Of a DNA stretch of 64,000 bases, positions 1-7,965 are shown piece after piece. The DNA is taken from NCBI RefSeq assembly GCF_029760935.1, contig NZ_CP121684.1, forward strand, positions 124,001 to 188,000, written 5' to 3'. The notes beneath the pieces are model-generated. The model ran no database searches. It saw only the letters and a list, made by a program, of their open reading frames with translations, and was not told the DNA's origin. Positions within the stretch are counted from its first letter, which is position 1. Every line of letters starts with the position of its first letter. The DNA comes from Lysinibacter sp. HNR (lineage in GTDB: Bacteria; Actinomycetota; Actinomycetes; Actinomycetales; Microbacteriaceae). The position numbers and the translations under genes are program-made.

Positions 1-531
1 TCGGCGGATCAACTGCAACTCTCCGCCGGAGACATTGCCAACGCCGGCATGGTGGCCTCCACCGTTTCGATTGTCTTTACCCCGATCGTGGCCATTGTGG
101 CCGATATGTACGGGGTGCGCCGGATAACCATCCTGGGGTTGGCGCTGCACCTGGCGGTGGCCTGGCCAATGTTTATGCTGCTCGATTTGGGAACCTCGTG
201 GGGTCTTTTTGCCGCGATGAGCCTCGGAATGTTTGTGAGTACCATCGCCTACGCCCCCATCGGCACCCTGGTGTCTGGCTGGTTCCCGGCCGAGGTGCGG
301 CAGACCGGGCTCTCGCTCGCCTACCAAATATCCGGGGTAATCGGCGGTGGCCTCACCCCGATGGTGGCACAGTTCCTATCGATACAGGACGGCGGTGGAT
401 GGAGCACGGTCGCCCTATTTTTTGCGGGCATGGGTGCGGTGAGCCTCCTCTGCGTGCTGTTCAAGCGCGGCCCGGGGTATCTTAGTTTTGGCGATAAGGC
501 CACCGCGGGTGCGCAGGAGAGGAGCCTTTAG
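1..531 (+). CDS. MFS transporter, C-terminal part (5' end outside window)
   Basis: The frame is open from the first base, so the start lies upstream. The visible part has about five hydrophobic helices. It includes a loop rich in Pro, Glu, Val and Arg (WFPAEVRQTGLS) followed by a helix with glycines (GVIGGGLTPM), which resembles the second half of metabolite:H+ symporter (MHS) transporters such as the one at 26.8 kb. The substrate cannot be read from the sequence. Its stop codon overlaps the GTG start of the next gene by one base, so it is probably co-transcribed with the amidohydrolase and may import its substrate (inference). Confidence 0.8.
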   Translation, partial: SADQLQLSAGDIANAGMVASTVSIVFTPIVAIVADMYGVRRITILGLALHLAVAWPMFMLLDLGTSWGLFAAMSLGMFVSTIAYAPIGTLVSGWFPAEVRQTGLSLAYQISGVIGGGLTPMVAQFLSIQDGGGWSTVALFFAGMGAVSLLCVLFKRGPGYLSFGDKATAGAQERSL

Positions 532-1727
532 TGTCTCATACCGTTGAGGAGGCTGTCGAGGAGCAGCGCGCGGCGCTGCTACAACTGAGTCACAGCATCC
601 ACGCCGAACCGGAAATAGGGTTTGAGGAGCACCGGGCGGTGCGGCGAGTAGCCGACTACCTGGCGCAGCACGGGATCGACTCGACAATCGGCGGATACGG
701 TCTGGCCACCTCACTCGAGGCGCGGGTGGGTGAGGGCGGTCCCGTGGTGGCTTTTCTCGCGGAGTACGACGCGCTTCCCGACATCGGCCACGCGTGTGGA
801 CACAACGTGATCTGCGCCGCCTCCGTGGGGGCTTTTGTGGCCCTCGCCTCACGAATCCGGGAGATCGGCGGCACGGCCGTTTTGCTGGGAACCCCGGCCG
901 AAGAAAACGGCACCGGGAAAGAAATTATGGCGCGGGCGGGTGCCTTTAACGGGGTCGATGCGGCGCTGATGATTCACCCCCACGGCGGCCCGGATATTAC
1001 CGAGACCGCCTTTTTGGGGTTGCGCGAGGTAGAGGTAACCTTCCGCGGGCGTTCGGCCCACGCGTCTGCGGTTCCCCACCTGGCGCTTAACGCTCTCGAC
1101 GGTGTGGTGGCCGCCTATCAGGGGGTGGCTGCGCTGCGTCAACACATTCTTCCGAGCGATCGGGTACACGGGATTATCACCCACGGGGGCGAGAGTCCCA
1201 ACGTGATCCCGGCCCACGCATCGGCTCACTTTTATGTTCGTTCGGCCAGCCTTGAGCGGTTGGCCGACATCTCACGTCGGGTGCAGCAGATTGTCGACGG
1301 GGCCGCCGCGATGTCGAACACTGCGGCGGAGGTGCGCTGGGATGCCAATCCTCCCTGTGTGCCGGTGCGCTTTAATCGGGCTCTGGGTGAGCGATTTATT
1401 TCACATCTTGGTGCACGGGGGCGTACCGTACACCGGGATGATCCGCGCGAGGATGCCAGCACCGGCTCCACAGACCTGGGGAACGTGAGCGTTCGGGTGC
1501 CGTCAATTCATCCCATGGTGGGAATCGCGACGGGTGCGGGGATCCACACGCAGGATTTTGCGAACAAGGCAGTGAGCGCCGAGGCGGACCGGGCGGTTAT
1601 CGACTCGGCAATTACCCTAGCCCACACGGCCGAGGAGTACCTGGTCTCGGAGGAGCTTCGGGTTCAGGTGCGGGCCGAATTCGAGGCGGACGGTGGTGTT
1701 GTGGATCTTGAACAGTTGTTCGCGTGA
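531..1727 (+). CDS. M20 family amidohydrolase (AbgB-like peptidase)
   Basis: A 398-residue cytoplasmic hydrolase of the M20 family, which cleaves amide bonds in N-acyl amino acids or p-aminobenzoyl-glutamate-like compounds with two metal ions. The metal-binding signature HACGHN lies near residue 86 and a second histidine cluster (HPHGG) near residue 150. A dimerisation-type segment follows (FRGRSAHASAVP). Length is normal for the family. The GTG start at 531 is supported by an AGGAGAGGAG sequence just upstream and by one-base overlap with the transporter gene. Which amide it cleaves is not visible. Confidence 0.85.
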   Translation: MSHTVEEAVEEQRAALLQLSHSIHAEPEIGFEEHRAVRRVADYLAQHGIDSTIGGYGLATSLEARVGEGGPVVAFLAEYDALPDIGHACGHNVICAASVGAFVALASRIREIGGTAVLLGTPAEENGTGKEIMARAGAFNGVDAALMIHPHGGPDITETAFLGLREVEVTFRGRSAHASAVPHLALNALDGVVAAYQGVAALRQHILPSDRVHGIITHGGESPNVIPAHASAHFYVRSASLERLADISRRVQQIVDGAAAMSNTAAEVRWDANPPCVPVRFNRALGERFISHLGARGRTVHRDDPREDASTGSTDLGNVSVRVPSIHPMVGIATGAGIHTQDFANKAVSAEADRAVIDSAITLAHTAEEYLVSEELRVQVRAEFEADGGVVDLEQLFA

Positions 1728-1731
1728 GCGT

Positions 1732-1762
1732 GGCGAGGGCATAACTGGAGCGTGCCCTCGCC
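1732..1762. terminator. Bidirectional hairpin between convergent genes
   Basis: A 10-bp perfect stem (GGCGAGGGCA / TGCCCTCGCC) with an 11-base loop sits five bases after the amidohydrolase stop and 18 bases before the stop of the convergent Vap-like gene. A degraded version of the same sequence follows the second Vap-like gene at about 2755-2800, so it was probably copied with the gene. Confidence 0.65.
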
Positions 1763-1780
1763 GCACTATAGAGGGTGGTG

Positions 1781-2269
1781 TTAGCTCCAGGAGGCGGTTC
1801 CCCCTCCCGTTCCCAAGACGGTTGATATCGCTCCCGCAAGAATGTAACCGAGCAGGTGTGAGTTACCGTCAAAGAAGTTAATCTCAAGGCCGAGTGGTGT
1901 TGAGTTTATCTGGAAGCTGACCGTGTCGGAGAAGAGCCGAGCGAGATCGTCCGTGTGTAGTCCGGCGTTGACCAGTACTCCCGCCCCGGGGGTAAATAGT
2001 CCCCCGGCATCCCCGTCGAGGTGCTTGCTGCTTCCGCCGCCCTTCATATCAATGTGTAGACGAGAGTAAAAAAGGGCCCCGATGACGGTTCCTGAGACAT
2101 CGTAGACCTGGTCTTGAGTACCCTGAGAGGTGGTGTCCGAAACGGTGTGTGCCGGGCGTTCCTGTGCGGCGGTCGGGGAGGCGTTGGCCGGGCCGGCGGT
2201 GAGGAGCGCTCCCGTTGCGAGGCTGAGTCCTACCGTGAGTGCCAGAGCCTTGACGATTACTTTTTTCAT
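1781..2269 (-). CDS. Secreted VapA-family protein, paralogue 1
   Basis: A 162-residue protein with a Sec signal peptide (MKKVIVKALA..., cleavage after ANA near residue 31) and a variable N-terminal linker. The C-terminal domain of about 100 residues matches the virulence-associated protein family of Rhodococcus equi (VapA and relatives): YDVSGTVIGALFYSRLHI, DGDAGGLFTPG, TDDLARLF, DTVSFQIN, NFFD, then a Gly-rich end closing in TASWS. In that family the domain is a compact secreted beta-barrel; VapA acts on phagosomes. The start is fixed by AAGGAGAAGATC before ATG. It is the first of three tandem paralogues. The family call is from recalled motifs, without a database search. Confidence 0.8.
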   Translation of the reverse strand: MKKVIVKALALTVGLSLATGALLTAGPANASPTAAQERPAHTVSDTTSQGTQDQVYDVSGTVIGALFYSRLHIDMKGGGSSKHLDGDAGGLFTPGAGVLVNAGLHTDDLARLFSDTVSFQINSTPLGLEINFFDGNSHLLGYILAGAISTVLGTGGGTASWS

Positions 2270-2480
2270 GATCTTCTCCTTATTAACTGGTTATCGATTC
2301 ACGAATCCGTTTCTTTCACTGTTCATTTCTCGTGGCGAGTATCACGCTGCGCGGGGGATGACTTTGCCGTGTAAAACGGTCATCCATCGTGGCGACTTGG
2401 GGGTCTCCTCGGTGAATCTTTATTCGCTTGCCCAAAGCGTAGTTTATAAACCTAGTTTAATTAAAAGGTTTTCTTATGAT
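2270..2480 (-). promoter_or_regulatory. Upstream region of Vap paralogue 1, shared with paralogue 3
   Basis: About 200 bases upstream of paralogue 1 match the region upstream of paralogue 3 (4152-4360) closely. Shared blocks include AAACGGTCATCCATCGTGGC and a TTAATTAAAC element. The match shows that gene and control region were duplicated together. A -35-like TTAATT is conserved. The -10 position reads TACGCT here but TATAAT in the other copy, so this copy may be weaker (inference). Confidence 0.5.
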
Positions 2481-2672
2481 TTTGCTGAGTGTTGTTGGCG
2501 CGTGACTTGGCTTCTCGAGGCGTTTGATCGCTTTGTTGAGGGTGCCCAGCGCTGTCCGTGTGTGAATGCTCATACTGAGGATGTACGACTTTTTCCGGTT
2601 TATTGACCGGGGTGTGCGGGTGTGAGTCGGAGTACCTTTCTGGTGGTGATCCTTAGTGCAGCTTCCACACGA

Positions 2673-2713
2673 GTACGCCCCGTGTCGTCTCAATGCGTCG
2701 ATACGGGGCGTAC
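2673..2713. terminator. Inverted repeat, 11-bp stem
   Basis: GTACGCCCCGT and ACGGGGCGTAC pair perfectly around a 19-base loop containing GTCGTCT. The hairpin at 4496-4531 is its paralogue with compensatory base changes. It lies between paralogue 1's control region and the end of paralogue 2. It could end transcription from paralogue 2 or insulate the two units. The rest of 2480-2808 holds no gene I can support. Confidence 0.5.
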
Positions 2714-2808
2714 GGTTTAGGGGGTGTGTAATTTTTATGCGGTGATTGTTTGCGTGAGCGCGACGAGGGCATGACTAGAATGAATTCTCGCCACGCTGCA
2801 GCAGAACC

Positions 2809-3318
2809 TTAGGGTTGTTGTTTAGACCAGGACGCGGTTCCGCCGCCCACGCCGACTACGGTTGAAACTCCTCCTGCTTCTAAATGACCGAGGAGGTTTG
2901 AGCTGCTGTCAAAAAATAGCACACTAAAACCAGCCGCGGCGGCGGTGATCTGGAAGCTCACCGTGTGGGCGAAGAGTCGTTCGGAATCATTTGTAGACAG
3001 GGTTCCTGTGACTAAAGCTCCTCCGCCCGGAGTAAATATTCCCCCGGCGTTCCCCTTGAGGGTTTCAAATACCACGCCGCTTCCGTCTTGCACCTGAACG
3101 CCAAGCTGAAGATAAAAGATAGCGCTGGCGACGTTTCCAGTAACATTATAAGTTTCTTTGAATTTTTGGGAACTTACCGTTTCTGAAGGGGCGTGGATTG
3201 TTTTTGCTGGGGAGCTGCTTAACTGGGTGGCGTTGGCGGGGCCTGCCGTGAGTACTGCTCCTAATGCGAGACCGAGTCCTGTCAGGAGGGCTAGGGGCTT
3301 ACGTATGGTGTGTTTCAT
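2809..3318 (-). CDS. Secreted VapA-family protein, paralogue 2
   Basis: A 169-residue protein with signal peptide MKHTIRKPLALLTGLGLALG and cleavage after ANA near residue 30. The C-terminal Vap domain is the best preserved of the three: YNVTGNVASAIFYLQL, GNAGGIFTPGGG, FAHTVSFQI, FFDSSSNLLGHLEAGG, then a glycine-rich STVVGVGGGTASW ending. This end is almost the canonical VapA-family ending. RBS GGGAGAAG stands directly before ATG. Its upstream region is AT-rich and unlike those of paralogues 1 and 3, so its expression may differ. Function beyond secretion is inferred from the family. Confidence 0.82.
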   Translation of the reverse strand: MKHTIRKPLALLTGLGLALGAVLTAGPANATQLSSSPAKTIHAPSETVSSQKFKETYNVTGNVASAIFYLQLGVQVQDGSGVVFETLKGNAGGIFTPGGGALVTGTLSTNDSERLFAHTVSFQITAAAAGFSVLFFDSSSNLLGHLEAGGVSTVVGVGGGTASWSKQQP

Positions 3319-3659
3319 CTTCTCCCTTGATTCTTATCGACATTGGTAATTTAGTAAGCCTCTTTATGTTGTCAGTGAACAACATGGCTAGAGGCAATTA
3401 AAGCAATTATAAAAATATCAGTGAAAATATAATTCATCCATGGATTATGCTGATAAATTTTGCTTATAATCCTAATTATATGACTCTGGCATATAAATGG
3501 CAATAAAATAACGTTGCTTATGTTATTTCTTTGTTGCGCAGGGATAAGTTCGAGATCGGGGCGTCTGTGGCGGGGATTCCCCTACCGACTCAGCAATTGA
3601 CCGGGGTCATCCCGCGGTGGAGTGTCTGGTCTCGCAGGGGGCGGAGGTTCGGCTTGAGG
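3319..3659. other. AT-rich intergenic region upstream of Vap paralogue 2
   Basis: No open frame worth calling. Bases 3360-3510 are strikingly AT-rich compared with the neighbourhood and hold several TATAAT-like words on the minus strand (around 3460-3480), so the paralogue 2 promoter is probably here. Nothing resembles the 200-base control region shared by paralogues 1 and 3. Confidence 0.4.
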
Positions 3660-4151
3660 TTAGTACCACCAGGATGCGGTTCCTCTCCCGGCTCCAAGCG
3701 CGGTTGATGCTGATTCCGCAAGGATGCGGCCGAGCATCTTCGTATCACTGTCGAAAAAGCTCACCGCAACACCACCTGGTAATGAGACTACCCGGAAGGT
3801 TACCGTGTCGGATTGGAGTCGTTCGAGGTCATTGGTATAGAGCTCAGCGTTAATCAATGCTCCTGTCCCGAGGGTAAATATGCCATCGGCGTTGCCGTCG
3901 AATCTTGGAGCGCTTCCGTTCTCCATCTCAATGTGTATGCGAGCGTAGGCGAAGGCTCCTATGATGGCTCCGAAGGCAACATAGGTCTGCTCTTGTGTAT
4001 CCTGCGAAGGTGTATCTGAAACGGTCTGTGCCGGGCGTACCTGTGCGGTGTGTGGAGGGGAAGCGTTGGCGGGGCTGGCTATATGAGCTGCACCCGTTGC
4101 GAGACTAAGCCCTGCTGTGAGGGCGAGGGCTTTATGGATTGCATTTTTCAT
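3660..4151 (-). CDS. Secreted VapA-family protein, paralogue 3 (diverged)
   Basis: A 163-residue protein. The start at 4151 follows AAGGAGAAGATT; a longer in-frame extension upstream lacks a ribosome site. The signal peptide (MKNAIHKALALTAGLSLATG) and the linker closely resemble paralogue 1 (shared PAQTVSDT and SQ.TQ blocks). The Vap domain is recognisable (IIGAFAYARIHIEM, FDGNADGIFTLGTGAL, TNDLERLQSDTVTF, SFFDSDTKMLG) but conserved glycines are changed: ESASTALGAGRGTASWWY replaces the usual glycine-rich end. It may be losing or changing function. Confidence 0.78.
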   Translation of the reverse strand: MKNAIHKALALTAGLSLATGAAHIASPANASPPHTAQVRPAQTVSDTPSQDTQEQTYVAFGAIIGAFAYARIHIEMENGSAPRFDGNADGIFTLGTGALINAELYTNDLERLQSDTVTFRVVSLPGGVAVSFFDSDTKMLGRILAESASTALGAGRGTASWWY

Positions 4152-4360
4152 AATCTTCTCCTTGTTGCTGGTTATCGATTCATGAATCCGTTTCTCACTG
4201 CTCATCTTCTCGTGGCGAGTATTGCGTTGTGCGAGGGGTGATGTGTAAAACGGTCATCCATCGTGGCGACTGGGAGGGGTCGTCTCGGTGAATCTCTTAT
4301 TGCTTGCCCAGATTATAGTTTATGAACCTGGTTTAATTAAGAGATTGTTGTGCGATTGTA
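4152..4360 (-). promoter_or_regulatory. Promoter and upstream region of Vap paralogue 3
   Basis: This region is homologous to 2270-2480. On the minus strand a -10 box TATAAT (4312-4317) stands 17 bases from a -35-like TTAATT (4335-4340). This predicts a long leader of about 150 bases that contains the conserved block AAACGGTCATCCATCGTGGC (complementary orientation). The conservation of the leader as well as the promoter hints at a regulatory role in RNA or a bound protein (inference). Confidence 0.5.
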
Positions 4361-4495
4361 CTTGGCATTTGTAATACGCAGCTTTTTGTCTGAGGGTGTG
4401 CGTGTTTGTGTGATTGCGCTGGTGGTTTTCTGCCCGTGAGTGCCTGTTGTGCTTTCCGGTGCTCGCCTCTGTGGAAGCCAGATCCCCATGCGAGC

Positions 4496-4531
4496 GCGCC
4501 CCGCATCGTCTAGCGTATTGATGCGGGGCGC
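4496..4531. terminator. Inverted repeat, 12-bp stem
   Basis: GCGCCCCGCATC and GATGCGGGGCGC form a perfect stem with loop GTCTAGCGTATT. It lies 32 bases beyond the stop of the doxX-like gene, so it suits termination of that minus-strand transcript. It is the paralogue of 2673-2713: stem bases changed in pairs, loop core GTCT kept. The remainder of 4360-4562 shows no gene. Confidence 0.55.
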
Positions 4532-4562
4532 AGCGAGTCTCTCGAGAAACCGGTACGGCTCT

Positions 4563-5018
4563 CTAGGCGGTTGTGGTTGTATACATCATGCGGCAAACCG
4601 CGTTATCGTGGTTGCCAAATAGAAGTCTGTCGATGGATAGCGGTCCGGACCCCACCAGGGCGATTGCGAGCGCTCCCGCCGCCAGCGTGAGCACAAATTC
4701 GTAACCGCCATCCTGAACAAAAATTCCAGAGGGAGCGTGGACCATAAAGAGGGCGCCGAGCATGCTGAGGGTAAGTAAGAGGGCAAAGAGTCGAGTAAGA
4801 ACTCCGAGAATGAGAGCAGCTCCTCCCACAAGCTCCAGAGTGGCGACGGCAATTGCTGCGATGTCTGCGGCGGGGATGCCCATCTCGGTGAAGCTTCCCT
4901 GCGTTCCGGCAATCGTAAATTCAAAGTATTTTTGCCAACCGTGAGCAAAGAATATAAACCCAAAGGTAAGGCGAAGAATCGTTGAGGCAACGGCAAGGTT
5001 TTGTGCGGTACGTGTCAT
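4563..5018 (-). CDS. DoxX family membrane protein
   Basis: A 151-residue protein with four hydrophobic helices. The N-terminal pattern is typical of the DoxX family (ILRLTFGFIFFAHGWQKYFEF), followed by a Gly/Ala helix (VATLELVGGAALILGVLTR) and two further helices. Members are small inner-membrane proteins, some linked to thiosulfate:quinone oxidoreductase or to redox defence; the exact role here is unknown. The start at 5018 is chosen because the family begins about ten residues before the first helix and GAAAGTGAACGA precedes the ATG. It is not in an obvious operon. Confidence 0.75.
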   Translation of the reverse strand: MTRTAQNLAVASTILRLTFGFIFFAHGWQKYFEFTIAGTQGSFTEMGIPAADIAAIAVATLELVGGAALILGVLTRLFALLLTLSMLGALFMVHAPSGIFVQDGGYEFVLTLAAGALAIALVGSGPLSIDRLLFGNHDNAVCRMMYTTTTA

Positions 5019-5554
5019 TCGTTCACTTTCGTTGAGGGGGTACGAGAAGTGGGCCGACAACGATGATGCTTGGAGGTTGGGGCCGCAATAAAACACTGGC
5101 AGAAATGTTTGACCCAAACCTCATCTTTCAGCCTTTGCAGATATTTTTCCCATGAATTTTCCAGGAAAACTGTGTCTACTCGGTCGCTGTGAGCGACATT
5201 AAAGCAATTTAATTTCCTTTAATGTGTCTTAAAGTGCGCTCAGAGCGAGTGTTGGTGAGGCTGGGATACTTGGGTGTCTCTTGCGGGGTCGGACAATCCG
5301 ACCCCGCAAGGACGGCGTGCATTGGTAGTTCGGGGGACGTCACCACCAAGGCTGCCTGGTTGTCCGTGTCGTCCTTGCCCACGAATATGAAAATTATATC
5401 AACCGAGTTTATTATTTTTGTTCCGATAGAAAAGAAATAAGATCCTTTGACCTACTGTTCAGCTTTGGTTTACGAGGTGTTAGCGATCAATCGAGATGCG
5501 TCAGGCGCACGCGGCCACTGCCGAACCTACTGCTCAGCGTGCAGGTGGGTGGCG
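5019..5554. other. Intergenic region between dgt and doxX genes
   Basis: A 536-base stretch without a convincing gene. It holds a strong hairpin at 5280-5310 (listed separately) and, near 5150-5220, an AT-rich area likely to contain the doxX promoter. A 72-codon plus-strand frame runs across the hairpin but has no ribosome site or recognisable protein features. Confidence 0.4.
5280..5310 (-). terminator. Strong hairpin downstream of dgt
   Basis: CTTGCGGGGTCGG and CCGACCCCGCAAG form a perfect 13-bp stem with a five-base loop. No T-run follows on either strand, as is common for GC-rich actinobacterial terminators. It stands 245 bases beyond the dgt stop. Confidence 0.6.
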
Positions 5555-7189
5555 TTAGCGTGAACCCCCCAATTGCGCGGCGACCGTGAGCGCCTGGGTA
5601 TCGGTGAGCGTGGCAACATAGTCGATCACGGCACGCCCCCGGCCACGCCGACGCAGGCTGTTCTCGTCGGTGGGCCCCCGCAGGAGCTCAGGGTTATCGC
5701 GGTGGAGAGCACGGTAGGCCTCCGTGGTGGAGTCCACCCACTCGACCAGGCGGCGCGGCGCGCGTACAGCATCATTCGGGTCGGTAAGCCACTCGTCTAG
5801 GCCCAACACAAGCGATTCGACGATGCGGGCCTGGCCCCGCTGCGATGTGGCGAGGGAGGGATTTTCCAAAACAAAACGGGAGTGCACAAACTTAAGCACC
5901 AGCACGTCGTGCCAAGCCTGGCGCTCCAGCTGAATGTGTCCGCTGCGAACGTGCGGGTTGGCTTCTACCACGATCGACCCCTGAAGCCGCTCCAGCCAGC
6001 GGTGGGTAAACATCGAGAGCGTGCGCTCGGTGGCAGTTCCTCCGTCAAAGGGAACCGCGAGAAGATCCTCCACAAGTTCGTTATTAATTCGCTGGACGGA
6101 TGCCCGAAATGCGTCGTCATCGGCAATCCACGTGTCCCGCGCTTTAATGCGACGCCGAAGAATCTCCAGGGAGTAGCCGGGGTTGCGCGGATGCTCCAGC
6201 AGGCTCTCGAGGGGTGCCTCCGAAAAAGCGCGCTGCTCCCGCAGCCAGGTGCGTAACTCGGCGGACACCGAGGGCTGCTGAAGCACCCCCGCGCGGTAGA
6301 AGTCGTCGAGGTCGTGTATTGAGTAGGCGATGTCATCGGCGATATCCATCACCTGACACTCGATAGTCTGCTGCCACCGCCCAATCTGCGGATACGCCGA
6401 CCTCACCGAAGCCGCCTCGTGCGCGTGCAGGCTGTAAATAGAAAACTTATGGGCCCCGGACGAGTCAATATCGCCAACACCGTGGGGTCGCTCGTGGAGT
6501 GGCAGATCGCTGTGGTTTAGCCACTCTCTCCGGCTCCACGGATACTTCAGTACGGCCGCCCGAACCGCCGCCGTGAGGTTCAGTCCGGGCTGGGCAGCGC
6601 CGTGAGTATCAAGCTCGGTGAGGATGCGGAAGGTTTGAGCGTTCCCTTCAAAACCCTCCGGTAGACCAAGGTGCTCTCGCGCAACCCGGTCAAGCACGCG
6701 TTCCCCGAGGTGACCAAAGGGCGGATGTCCCAGGTCGTGTGCGCTCGCGGCGGCCTGTACTACAATCGGATCACAGCCTCCCAGGCTCTCCACTATGTGC
6801 CCGGCTTGACTCTTATCGTGGTGCAGATTGACGGCTATTGCCCGTCCCACCGAGGTGACTTTAATCGAGTGGGTGAGCCTATTGTGAATCGTTGAACCCA
6901 GGTTCGCCTGGGGGATCACCTGGGTTACGGCAGAGAGCCGTGAGAAGTAGGGGGAGAAACGGAGCCGTTCCAGGTCGGTTCGGTAGTCGTGTGTGGCATG
7001 AGCGCCGGGAACGGGCGCCTCGGACACGGCGCGGGCATGCCGGGGATCGTCGTGTTTTGTGTGGGAAGGACTGTCGGGCTCAAGGCTGTCCCGGGACTGC
7101 CAGGGGGCATTGGGTGTGTGCACTGGTGAGTCTTGCTGTGTTGCGGACTCCGCTGTGTGGGAGCGCGACTGTGGTTGAGGGTCCGACAC
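5555..7189 (-). CDS. dgt: dGTP triphosphohydrolase (Dgt family)
   Basis: A 544-residue HD-domain protein of the dGTPase family, which hydrolyses dNTPs to nucleosides and triphosphate. Metal ligands are visible in order: H in NRLTHSIKV (about residue 107), the HD pair in SAHDLGHPPFGH (about 150) and D in MDIADDIAYS (about 283). The first 60 residues are a Ser/Pro/His-rich extension with no domain. The GTG start at 7189 has AGGAGG ten bases upstream. The gene appears monocistronic. In actinobacteria the family is a housekeeping nucleotide-pool enzyme; deoxynucleotide specificity is not readable here. Confidence 0.9.
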   Translation of the reverse strand: MSDPQPQSRSHTAESATQQDSPVHTPNAPWQSRDSLEPDSPSHTKHDDPRHARAVSEAPVPGAHATHDYRTDLERLRFSPYFSRLSAVTQVIPQANLGSTIHNRLTHSIKVTSVGRAIAVNLHHDKSQAGHIVESLGGCDPIVVQAAASAHDLGHPPFGHLGERVLDRVAREHLGLPEGFEGNAQTFRILTELDTHGAAQPGLNLTAAVRAAVLKYPWSRREWLNHSDLPLHERPHGVGDIDSSGAHKFSIYSLHAHEAASVRSAYPQIGRWQQTIECQVMDIADDIAYSIHDLDDFYRAGVLQQPSVSAELRTWLREQRAFSEAPLESLLEHPRNPGYSLEILRRRIKARDTWIADDDAFRASVQRINNELVEDLLAVPFDGGTATERTLSMFTHRWLERLQGSIVVEANPHVRSGHIQLERQAWHDVLVLKFVHSRFVLENPSLATSQRGQARIVESLVLGLDEWLTDPNDAVRAPRRLVEWVDSTTEAYRALHRDNPELLRGPTDENSLRRRGRGRAVIDYVATLTDTQALTVAAQLGGSR

Positions 7190-7306
7190 CGTGTGAGTAC
7201 CTCCTGATTGTGGTCTACATCAATGGTAGGGCGTGCCTCCCCCGTCTGCACACCAGATGACTCTAATGTCTATTCTTAGCAGGACCGAACAACCGCGGTT
7301 GGTGGC

Positions 7307-7949
7307 TCAGTCTTCGGGTGCAACAGTATCGTGAGGCTTAATCAGGTGCGCTTCCAACTCTGAACACCCCATAATGGCCTCTATACACACGGCGCTACCA
7401 CCCACCAGAAAGCTTCGGGCGTAGATATCCGCACCGACAAACCAGGCGTGACCTTCTGGAATCCAATACATGGGCACTCGATTGAGACGTGCGATTTTTG
7501 CGCTCACCGTTGTGTTGAGTGTGTCCTCGTGGAGGTGTATCACACGATCGGGAGGCACGGTTACCCGCGGTTTTTTGTTGAGGGTTGAGGGGGAATCGCC
7601 ATAGCCCTCCCGTGTTAAAAAGGTGAGGCTCTGGGCTTGCGTATGTTTCTCCAGCAATCGGGCAAGTGTGAAGGCCGTAGCGGAGTCCGCCTGACCCATC
7701 GGGGGCTCCTCAGCAACCTCCCGTAACCTTGCGGGGTCGGTAGAGGTAAGAACATCCGACCACTGGGGCCACCAGCTTCTCTCCATAACCTGGGGAGAGA
7801 GCTCTCCCCAGCGAAGAGCGTTTCCCCGTGTCGAGCGGGCGGGAAATGAGGACACGAGCGTACGCGCGAAAGGTATCGGGCATACGGCTCGACACTGTGG
7901 AAGGGTCGGCCCTGTTCAGATCTTCTAGCAGTTCTTGTGTAGTAGCCAT
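7307..7949 (-). pseudogene. Frameshifted gene of unknown function downstream of hpaD
   Basis: Two minus-strand frames appear to be halves of one protein. The N-terminal part begins at 7949 (MATTQELLEDL, with AGAAAG upstream) and runs to FRAYARVL near 7850. The C-terminal part continues in another frame as FPARSTRGNALRWGELSP and ends at 7307. Skipping one base near 7848 would join them into about 213 residues. The joined reading fits a pattern I recall from actinobacterial hypothetical proteins (AYARVL..PAR...RW.EL), but I cannot name the family. It starts 17 bases after hpaD. It may be a true pseudogene or a sequencing error. Confidence 0.55.
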
Positions 7950-7965
7950 CTCTGTCTTTCTACGT

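Noticed and set aside
5222-5440. 72-codon plus-strand frame
   Set aside because: It runs through the strong hairpin at 5280-5310, has no ribosome site and no recognisable protein features.
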